Positions 9,096 through 13,636 of a DNA stretch of 64,000 nt are shown here, piece after piece. Under the pieces are notes generated by a model. The model saw only the letters and a list, made by a program, of their open reading frames with translations, did not search any database and was not told the DNA's origin. This stretch comes from VBAS01 sp963773465 (GTDB taxonomy: Bacteria; Bacteroidota; Bacteroidia; Chitinophagales; Chitinophagaceae), in NCBI GenBank assembly GCA_963773465.1, contig CAVZBF010000004.1, positions 1,674,001 through 1,738,000 on the forward strand. Reading direction: 5' to 3'. How positions within the stretch are numbered: the first letter of the stretch is position 1; the number at the start of each line of letters is the position of its first letter. A program made the translations under genes and the position numbers.

Positions 9096-9148
9096 ACATC
9101 TTACGATGCTTGAATAGAACCCGGTCGCAACACGACCGGGTTTTTTTA
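9071..9148 (+). terminator. Second terminator with overlapping anti-terminator stem
   Basis: Terminator: CCCGGTCG, loop CAACA, CGACCGGG, then seven T (about 9120-9147). Competing stem: GCGGCCGG (9071-9078) pairs over 8 bp with CCGGTCGC. The gap between competing arms is about 42 bases, nearly the same as in the unit at 8759-8832, so the two modules have the same architecture though different sequence. Confidence 0.65.
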
Positions 9149-9174
9149 TTAATTGATCTTTAAAAATTACAGAC

Positions 9175-9597
9175 ATGTTTTTCAATTTATTCAGAAAGGA
9201 TCTGTCAAAAGTGAGCACCCTTTTTTTAGGGTACTATGTTGACCCAAAAGTATTTTACACTGTGCAATTCAATAAAGTGCCATGTATAAGCTTTATCGGT
9301 GAGCTGGATACAGGCAAAACATTTGATTTTATTCAAAGCACTTATCGTAACCAGGTAACCGGTATTTACCAGCATAATTATTTTGATCATGATAAACGGC
9401 AGTTCTTTTTCAACAACACATTGTTTGTATTGAGGAATAAGCGACTGATCGAGCTGGGATATAACTATTGCCAGGTATTGCATACAAAAGATCAATTTGA
9501 TTGGGGACAAACAATGATAAAGGAATTGTCTGTGTTCCATGTAACCGGCGATGCAAATAAAGTGATCGGGTTTGCATGCAGCAATCATGTGAATTGA
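9175..9597 (+). CDS. 140-residue protein of unknown function
   Basis: Starts MFFNLFRKDLSKVS. No signal peptide, no membrane segment, no recognised domain. It is rich in aromatic residues and Asn, with a short YFDHDKRQFFFNN stretch in the middle and a Cys near the C-terminus. It begins 27 bases after the second terminator and ends upstream of a strong hairpin, so it is its own transcription unit just before the tRNA array. Cargo of the array locus is a plausible reading but not shown. Confidence 0.5.
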   Translation: MFFNLFRKDLSKVSTLFLGYYVDPKVFYTVQFNKVPCISFIGELDTGKTFDFIQSTYRNQVTGIYQHNYFDHDKRQFFFNNTLFVLRNKRLIELGYNYCQVLHTKDQFDWGQTMIKELSVFHVTGDANKVIGFACSNHVN

Positions 9598-9632
9598 ATT
9601 GATATAAAAATATCAGGTGCAGAAGGAGGAAT

Positions 9633-9668
9633 AAGCGTTCCCCGTGAGATGCAGCGGGGACGCTTTCT
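9633..9668 (+). terminator. Hairpin terminator after the 140-residue ORF
   Basis: AAGCGT-T-CCCCG, loop about 10 bases, CGGGG-ACGCTT, then TCT. Strong GC stem with a weak T tail. The third hairpin-closed unit in a row upstream of the tRNA array. Confidence 0.55.
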
Positions 9669-9673
9669 GAAGC

Positions 9674-9735
9674 AGAACCAGGATTTATATGATTAAAGAA
9701 CCAGGATTTATAGGATTAAAAAGATTATGAGGAAA
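9674..9735 (+). repeat. Dispersed repeat, tandem copies of GAACCAGGATTTATA
   Basis: Two consecutive copies of AGAACCAGGATTTATA(T/G)GATTAAA followed by AAGATTATGAGGAAA. Related to 8839-8878. Lies just upstream of the first tRNA. Confidence 0.6.
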
Positions 9736-9760
9736 TAAGGGAGCAGGCTCTCCTAAGATA

Positions 9761-9833
9761 GCCCCGTTCGTTTAATGGTTGAGGACTTCACATTTCAAAT
9801 GTGACAATACGAGTTCGAATCTCGTACGGGTGA
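9761..9833 (+). tRNA. tRNA-like, anticodon UCA (reads UGA), Glu-like body
   Basis: Anticodon stem TCACA/TGTGA encloses loop TTTCAAA, so positions 34-36 are TCA, the complement of the UGA stop. D-arm spacing (GAGGAC, one base, stem) and the 4-base variable loop match tRNA-Glu layout. T-arm ACGAG-TTCGAAT-CTCGT is perfect. Acceptor pairs 3-7 form (CCCGT/ACGGG), but 1-72 (G-G) and 2-71 (C-T) do not. No CCA is encoded. At 73 bases with a short variable loop it cannot be tRNA-Sec. It may be an opal suppressor or a decayed copy. Confidence 0.65.
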
Positions 9834-9838
9834 CAAAC

Positions 9839-9910
9839 GGTTCGTTGGTGTAATGGTTAGCATCCCAGATTGTCGATCTGTTGATATGGGTTCGATTCCC
9901 ATACGAACCG
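9839..9910 (+). tRNA. tRNA-Asp (GUC)
   Basis: Acceptor GGTTCGT/ACGAACC perfect, discriminator G as in tRNA-Asp. Anticodon loop TTGTCGA gives GUC with U33 and G37. T-arm ATGGG-TTCGATT-CCCAT perfect. CCA not encoded. One mismatch at the base of the anticodon stem (C-T). Looks functional. Confidence 0.9.
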
Positions 9911-9938
9911 CGAATAAATCAGGTTGCTGACTATACAT

Positions 9939-10009
9939 GTTGGCTTTAGCTTATCGGTAAAGCATCCGTCTGTGCAACGGAGGAACAGGGTTCGAATCCC
10001 GAAGTCAAC
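9939..10009 (+). tRNA. tRNA-His (GUG), encoded G-1 and C73
   Basis: Anticodon stem TCCGT/ACGGA, loop CTGTGCA gives GUG. The extra G at the 5' end opposite C73 is the tRNA-His identity pair. Acceptor TTGGCTT/AAGTCAA pairs with one G-T wobble. D-arm GCTT/AAGC. T-stem is short (GGG/CCC strong, outer pairs weak), so stability is lower than normal. Confidence 0.8.
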
Positions 10010-10027
10010 CGGCAAACGGAAAATAAA

Positions 10028-10120
10028 TTGGCTTATAGTTCAACGGATAAGAACACTTCACCACGAATGAAGAAATGAAAGTTCCCTGTCTGCCGGCAGG
10101 CAGGGAACTTTCCAAGCCAG
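10028..10120 (+). tRNA. tRNA-Arg-like (ACG), T-loop split by a 20-base palindrome
   Basis: Acceptor TTGGCTT/AAGCCAG, D-arm GTTC/GAAC, anticodon stem CTTCA/TGAAG, loop CCACGAA giving ACG with C at position 33 instead of the near-universal U. The T-arm reads GAAAG-TTC, then CCTGTCTGCCGGCAGGCAGG (10085-10104), then GAAC and TTTCC. Removing the palindrome restores a standard seven-base loop TTCGAAC, so the insert sits between canonical positions 56 and 57. The same palindrome, one base different, occurs between genes at 36428-36447. Confidence 0.7.
10085..10104 (+). repeat. Palindromic repeat inside tRNA-Arg(ACG) T-loop
   Basis: CCTGTCTGCCGGCAGGCAGG, a near-perfect palindrome flanked by TTC and GAA of the split T-loop. 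Nineteen of 20 bases match the copy at 36428-36447. Confidence 0.85.
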
Positions 10121-10129
10121 CATAAATGA

Positions 10130-10203
10130 TGGCTCGTAGCTCAATTGGAAGATGTACCCGGCTTTTACCCGGGGGGTTGTGAGTTCGAATCTCACCGGGC
10201 CAA
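10130..10203 (+). tRNA. tRNA-Lys (UUU)
   Basis: Acceptor TGGCTCG/CGGGCCA with one T-G wobble, discriminator A. Anticodon stem CCCGG/CCGGG, loop CTTTTAC gives UUU with U33. T-arm GTGAG-TTCGAAT-CTCAC perfect. The D-stem (GCTC/GATG) is imperfect. CCA not encoded. Confidence 0.85.
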
Positions 10204-10216
10204 CTAAATGAAAAGA

Positions 10217-10281
10217 TTGGCTTATGGCTTTACTGGTAAAGCGCCGCGATGGAGATACAAGTTCGAATCTTTTTACGTCAA
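10217..10281 (+). tRNA. tRNA-like element lacking most of the anticodon arm
   Basis: Acceptor TTGGCTT pairs with ACGTCAA (one mismatch). D-arm GCTTT-ACTGGTA-AAAGC is perfect and T-arm CAAG-TTCGAAT-CTTT is good. Between D- and T-arms there are only 14 bases instead of about 22, able to form no more than a 2-bp stem (CC-GCGAT-GG). No anticodon can be assigned. Either a deleted pseudo-tRNA or a deliberately arm-less decoy. Confidence 0.55.
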
Positions 10282-10292
10282 TTGATTTGAAA

Positions 10293-10377
10293 TTGACCCG
10301 TAGCATAACGGAAGTGCATTAGCCTTCTAAGCTAATTGGTAAGAGTTCTCCCGATAGCTATCGGGATTCAGGTCAAC
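10293..10377 (+). tRNA. tRNA-Arg-like (UCU), T-arm disrupted by a palindrome
   Basis: Acceptor TTGACC/GGTCAA, D-stem GCA/TGC, anticodon stem TTAGC/GCTAA, loop CTTCTAA giving UCU (reads AGA) with U33. The T-arm starts AAGAG-TTC and then carries TCCCGATAGCTATCGGGA (10349-10366) before TTCAGGTCAA. The 3' half of the T-stem is mostly missing even after the palindrome is removed, so this copy is more degraded than the ACG and UAA ones. Confidence 0.65.
10349..10366 (+). repeat. Palindromic repeat TCCCGATAGCTATCGGGA in tRNA-Arg(UCU)
   Basis: Perfect 18-base palindrome, identical to the copy at 10976-10993, placed directly after the T-loop TTC. Confidence 0.9.
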
Positions 10378-10380
10378 AAT

Positions 10381-10452
10381 GGATGAATAGCTCAATGGCA
10401 GAGCGGCGGTTTGTTAAGCCGTGGGTTGAAAGTTCGAATCTTTCTTCATCCG
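10381..10452 (+). tRNA. tRNA-Asn (GUU)
   Basis: Acceptor GGATGAA/TTCATCC perfect, discriminator G as expected for Asn. D-arm GCTC/GAGC. Anticodon loop TTGTTAA gives GUU with U33. T-arm GAAAG-TTCGAAT-CTTTC perfect. CCA not encoded. Looks functional. Confidence 0.92.
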
Positions 10453-10458
10453 CTTTTA

Positions 10459-10484
10459 TCCAACGAAGCTTCAGCATCGTTGGC
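10459..10484 (+). repeat. Inter-tRNA hairpin CCAACGA/TCGTTGG
   Basis: CCAACGA (10460-10466) and TCGTTGG (about 10477-10483) form a 7-bp stem around a 10-base loop between tRNA-Asn and tRNA-Tyr. Could guide processing of a polycistronic tRNA transcript. Confidence 0.4.
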
Positions 10485-10488
10485 AATT

Positions 10489-10572
10489 GTGAGTGCGACG
10501 AAGATGGAGAGTCGTGGCAGACTGTAAATCTGTTGTTGTAAAACTGAGTTGGTTCGAATCTATCCACTCACA
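10489..10572 (+). tRNA. tRNA-Tyr (GUA), class II
   Basis: Acceptor GTGAGTG/CACTCAC perfect, discriminator A. Anticodon stem CAGA/TCTG, loop CTGTAAA gives GUA. A long variable region (about 14 bases) fits bacterial tRNA-Tyr. Position 8 is C rather than T and one T-stem pair is mismatched. CCA not encoded. Confidence 0.88.
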
Positions 10573-10576
10573 CAAT

Positions 10577-10663
10577 GGAGGGAGTCCGGTTGGTCATGGA
10601 AGCTGTCTTGAAAACAGACTGTCCGCTGAAGGCGGATCAAGAGTTCGAATCTCTTTCTCTCCG
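10577..10663 (+). tRNA. tRNA-Ser (UGA), class II
   Basis: Acceptor GGAGGGA/TCTCTCC with one wobble, discriminator G. Anticodon loop CTTGAAA gives UGA (reads UCA codons). Long variable arm GTCCGC-TGAA-GCGGAT typical of Ser. T-arm AGAG-TTCGAAT-CTCT. CCA not encoded. Confidence 0.9.
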
Positions 10664-10683
10664 CTGCTGATGGAAGTACTGTG

Positions 10684-10702
10684 GTACAAGAGTGCGACGC
10701 AA
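10684..10702 (-). repeat. Dispersed repeat, inverted partial copy
   Basis: GTACAAGAGTGCGACGCAA is the exact reverse complement of 13008-13026. It lies in the 100-base gap between the two tRNA-Ser genes, which otherwise shows a GCGGCTTCGCC hairpin near 10746-10757 and no gene. Confidence 0.75.
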
Positions 10703-10763
10703 GGGACGATGAACAGAATTGATGTTGTTGGGAACATAAGATTGCTGCGGCTTCGCCTCACAA

Positions 10764-10851
10764 GGAGAGTTGACAGAGCGGTAATGTGCAGGTTTGCTAA
10801 ACCCAGGCTCTCGCCTTAGGCGAGACAAAGGTTCGACCCCTTTACTCTCCG
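10764..10851 (+). tRNA. tRNA-Ser (GCU), class II
   Basis: Acceptor GGAGAGT/ACTCTCC perfect, discriminator G. Anticodon loop TTGCTAA gives GCU (reads AGC/AGU). Anticodon stem has only three good pairs (GGT/ACC). Long variable arm CTCTCGCC-TTA-GGCGAGA. T-arm AAAGG-TTCGACC-CCTTT perfect. Confidence 0.88.
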
Positions 10852-10917
10852 CAGTTTGTTGATGAATGCATTCGGTAATGAGGAAAAAGATATCAGCCAT
10901 ATTCATCACAAACAAAT

Positions 10918-11009
10918 GGCGCTTTGGCAGAATGGATACATATGCGTCCCGATTAAATCGGGAAGATCGTGGTTCTCCCGATAGCTATCGGGACCACGGG
11001 GCGCCACCA
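10918..11009 (+). tRNA. tRNA-like, anticodon UAA, class I body, T-loop hairpin insert, CCA encoded
   Basis: Acceptor GGCGCTT/GGGCGCC (two wobbles), A73 and a genomic CCA, the only array member with one. Anticodon arm TCCCG-ATTAAAT-CGGGA gives UAA (Leu codon UUA), yet the variable loop is only 4 bases whereas bacterial tRNA-Leu is class II. T-stem CGTGG/CCACG is perfect, but the loop is TTC plus the palindrome TCCCGATAGCTATCGGGA (10976-10993). Isotype is therefore uncertain. Confidence 0.65.
10976..10993 (+). repeat. Palindromic repeat TCCCGATAGCTATCGGGA in tRNA(UAA) T-loop
   Basis: Perfect palindrome identical to 10349-10366, sitting on an intact 5-bp T-stem directly after TTC. Confidence 0.9.
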
Positions 11010-11027
11010 AAAAAGTAAAGAGTAAAA

Positions 11028-11516
11028 ATGGAAAAGGAACAACAGCAATGGCGCAAATTAAGCGGTGAAAGGATCAGGATCCCGATCGCAGATGAGGTGA
11101 GCAATGTTTTGAAACGTGAACGCGAAGCCGGACATGAAATGAAAGTCTGTATTGGGACCGATAGCCAGGTAAAAGGAAAAGAAACAGAGTTCGCGACAGT
11201 GATCGTATTCATCCGTAAAGGAAAAGGAGGTTTCATGTATATACATAATGAAACAACCAGGCAACGGATGAGTATTAAACAACGGATGCTGATGGAAGTA
11301 AACAAGAGTATTGAAGTGGCGTATGCATTGTGTAATATTTTTTCACGGTACAGTGTGGATATGGAGGTGCATGCCGACATCAACACAAACCCAAACTTCA
11401 AAAGCAATGATGCGCTGAAAGATGCGATGGGTTATATCGTGGGAATGGGATTCGCATTCAAAGCAAAACCGGAAGCATTCGCAAGTTCGAATTGCGCAAA
11501 TAAAGTAGTACAATAA
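11028..11516 (+). CDS. YkuK-family RNase H-like protein (DUF458)
   Basis: A 162-residue protein matching the YkuK/DUF458 family, with an RNase H-like fold and unknown activity. The opening strand motif CIGTDSQVKGKETEFATVIVF (about residues 41-61) carries the conserved Asp; EVHADINTNPNF and DALKDAMGYIVGMGFAFKAKP follow in the expected order. It starts 19 bases after the CCA of the last tRNA, so it may be co-transcribed with the array. A nuclease-fold protein between tRNAs and an RNA ligase suggests a part in RNA processing or repair (inference). Confidence 0.8.
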   Translation: MEKEQQQWRKLSGERIRIPIADEVSNVLKREREAGHEMKVCIGTDSQVKGKETEFATVIVFIRKGKGGFMYIHNETTRQRMSIKQRMLMEVNKSIEVAYALCNIFSRYSVDMEVHADINTNPNFKSNDALKDAMGYIVGMGFAFKAKPEAFASSNCANKVVQ

Positions 11517-11519
11517 TAA

Positions 11520-11556
11520 CCGCCGTGGCAATGATTGTTGCGGCGGCTTTAAAAAA
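11520..11556 (+). terminator. Hairpin terminator after the YkuK gene
   Basis: ACCGCCG and CGGCGGC arms around a 15-base spacer (11522-11552), followed by TTTAAAAAA. Ends the tRNA-array/YkuK transcript. Confidence 0.5.
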
Positions 11557-11660
11557 TGAATTATGAAAAGGTTACAAATGAACAAGAGAGCAAGTATCAG
11601 GCAATATTATTTCTATAGTAGAAAAATTTATTTCTGCTTAACGATTTAAGTAGGATTGTT

Positions 11661-12917
11661 ATGTCAAAGAAAAATAAAAAAATAAAAGATCAGGAACTAT
11701 TGGCGGCAAAGCAGAAGGAAGAAGTCATCAATAACGTATTGAAGTTTTCAAGAAAGCGCTTCAAGAAATTTGATGAAATAATCCTCCGTTTGTACAAGAA
11801 TGAAGATCTAAGTTCATTTTTTGCCGATCGCAGGATTTGGAAAGTGCATGAATGCTTTATGAAGTTTTCTACAAAAACCAGGGCCGCAGAAAGAGCGATC
11901 ATGAAGAATGTGTTTATACACCTGCAGAGTCATTCATTATTGTTTTCGGATGAAGACTATATTCAAACGGTATACAACATGATACAGTTCAGGGCTTATT
12001 GGAGGAGCGATGTTTTTGAATGGAACCCATTATCCAATCGTGGAGCTGAACAGGTAAATGAACTGGCATTTTATCTTTTTTGCTCGTATCCTGTTCCGGG
12101 TTTTTTGTATAAGGCGTTTTTTGAAACGACCAATATGCTTTTTATCAATTGGTTTATTCATATTGGTGCCGGCAGGAAAATAAAGGAGCTTGTGAATATG
12201 CCGATACCTTTTACACAGAAGATGGGGCATTATTTTCTGCAGGCACCAGATAAATTCAGTATTGAAGAGGCATTACGCTGGGCACAGGTGAAAGGGTTGA
12301 ATGGAGATGATAAACTGGCGGAAAGGATCGCTTATTCATGGATAGGAACAAAGACATACGATGATGAAGATTTCTGGGAAGCATTCATTCGCATCATCGT
12401 TAACGGAGGAATGTTTGATCATGAGCAATTAACACAACTGATCGACTATGTGAGAGACGCCAGGAACGAAAACAGGAATTATGCATTGAAAGGAAGGACA
12501 CTGCAATCATTGTTAAGACAGAGTGATGAATGGCATGAAAGATGTTTGTTTTTACGCGGTAGCCATTTCTGGGCGGCTTCAGGAATGTATGGGTACAAAG
12601 CAGAAAAGAAAATGGAAGTAGTAACGATGGAAGAACTGACAGGTTCGAAATTACTTGCAGATGAAGGCAGGACCATGAAACATTGTGTTGCCACTTATGC
12701 GCATCTATGTGTGGCTGGTAAAACTGCGATCTTCTCTTTGCGGAAATATTCTTTCGGCTTACTGACTGAAAGAATGGCGACGATAGAAGTGAACTTATCG
12801 ATACGAAGAATAGTTCAGGCAAAAGCGAAGATGAACAAAAAGATATCAGACGAAGCAAGAAAACATTTGGATGAATGGGCAAATAAAAATGAATTGTCTG
12901 TAAATCCATATTTATAA
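11661..12917 (+). CDS. PcfJ-domain protein
   Basis: A 418-residue protein with a PcfJ-like C-terminal domain: LADEGRTMKHCVATYAHLCVAGKTAIFSLR at about residues 332-361, then MATIEVNL and a conserved Lys/Asn-rich tail ending NPYL. PcfJ was first seen on the conjugative plasmid pCF10; its chemistry is unknown. The N-terminal half is helical and charged with no recognised domain. It starts with ATG at 11661 after a purine-rich leader. In Bacteroidota such proteins recur near rtcB and tRNA clusters (my recollection, not checked here). Confidence 0.75.
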   Translation: MSKKNKKIKDQELLAAKQKEEVINNVLKFSRKRFKKFDEIILRLYKNEDLSSFFADRRIWKVHECFMKFSTKTRAAERAIMKNVFIHLQSHSLLFSDEDYIQTVYNMIQFRAYWRSDVFEWNPLSNRGAEQVNELAFYLFCSYPVPGFLYKAFFETTNMLFINWFIHIGAGRKIKELVNMPIPFTQKMGHYFLQAPDKFSIEEALRWAQVKGLNGDDKLAERIAYSWIGTKTYDDEDFWEAFIRIIVNGGMFDHEQLTQLIDYVRDARNENRNYALKGRTLQSLLRQSDEWHERCLFLRGSHFWAASGMYGYKAEKKMEVVTMEELTGSKLLADEGRTMKHCVATYAHLCVAGKTAIFSLRKYSFGLLTERMATIEVNLSIRRIVQAKAKMNKKISDEARKHLDEWANKNELSVNPYL

Positions 12918-12937
12918 AATAGTTCTTTACACTATTG

Positions 12938-12972
12938 TTGATGCGAAGCATCAATACCGGGTGTTTTTTATT
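12938..12972 (+). terminator. Weak hairpin after the PcfJ gene
   Basis: TTGATGC-GAA-GCATCAA stem (12938-12954), then TACCGGGTG and a T6 tract. Plausible terminator. Confidence 0.4.
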
Positions 12973-13007
12973 ATGTACTAAGCGCCGGCGCTACTATTGA
13001 ACTTTCG

Positions 13008-13042
13008 TTGCGTCGCACTCTTGTACGTTCGGTAATTCTATT
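13008..13042 (+). repeat. Dispersed repeat, copy B
   Basis: Positions 13016-13042 match 4184-4210 with one difference; 13008-13026 match 10684-10702 inverted. An adjoining palindrome AGCGCCGGCGCT (12981-12992) may belong to the same element. Confidence 0.75.
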
Positions 13043-13074
13043 GGGCAAAAATTGAAGTAGCTTTAAATTAGTTT

Positions 13075-13632
13075 ATGATACAAGATGTAATTAGCAGGAT
13101 TAAAAACGAATTGATCAGAGCTTTTGATGATCTGTTCTATTGGTTTAAAATTGATAAGCAATTACTTGATCATTGTCCTTCAAATCAAGGATGGACTATC
13201 AGGCAAGTATTAGAACACATTTCTTTGACAAATCATTTTTTACTAATCCTGATCAGAAAAGGAGTTATTAAATCAATTGAAAAAGCAAGCAGCACAGATT
13301 ACGTTGATTTACTTATTAACTATGATTTAGATTGGGATAAATTGAAAGAGATTGGAGAGCACAGATCTTTTAAGTGGAACAGGCCAGAACATATGGAGCC
13401 CACTAATAAGACTTTATTGAGTGATGTCAAAATATTGCTGGAACAGCAATTGCAAGATTGTATATCATTGATTGATCAGGTACCGAATGGAGAAGGTGTG
13501 CTTTACAAAACAATGATGAGTGTAAATAATCTTGGCAAGATCGATGTATATCACTATATATATTTTTTGGTTCAGCACATCAACAGGCATTTGAGGCAGA
13601 TGGAGAAGATAAGATCGGGATTTAAAAATTAA
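13075..13632 (+). CDS. DinB-superfamily protein
   Basis: A 185-residue four-helix-bundle protein of the DinB/YfiT metal-binding superfamily. Metal-ligand His residues appear in WTIRQVLEHISLTNH near residue 50 and in YFLVQHINRHLRQME near residue 170. Biochemical role unknown; members include thiol transferases. It ends 4 bases before the rtcB start and is almost certainly its operon partner. Confidence 0.75.
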   Translation: MIQDVISRIKNELIRAFDDLFYWFKIDKQLLDHCPSNQGWTIRQVLEHISLTNHFLLILIRKGVIKSIEKASSTDYVDLLINYDLDWDKLKEIGEHRSFKWNRPEHMEPTNKTLLSDVKILLEQQLQDCISLIDQVPNGEGVLYKTMMSVNNLGKIDVYHYIYFLVQHINRHLRQMEKIRSGFKN

Positions 13633-13636
13633 AACA

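Noticed and set aside
9761..9833. Selenocysteine tRNA (UCA anticodon)
   Set aside because: Only 73 bases, four-base variable loop, 7+5 arms; tRNA-Sec is over 90 bases with a long arm. No selA, selB or SECIS seen.
10058..10915. Open frames across the tRNA array (both strands)
   Set aside because: They translate tRNA sequence; repeated phrases such as RFELSTHGL are the known artefact of reading through T-arms.
10340..11000. Repeated palindromes resembling a CRISPR array
   Set aside because: The palindromes are two short families at irregular spacing inside tRNA T-loops, with no regular spacers and no cas genes.
12400..12954. 184-codon antisense frame in the PcfJ gene
   Set aside because: Shadow of the sense gene with low-complexity Ser/Leu-rich translation.
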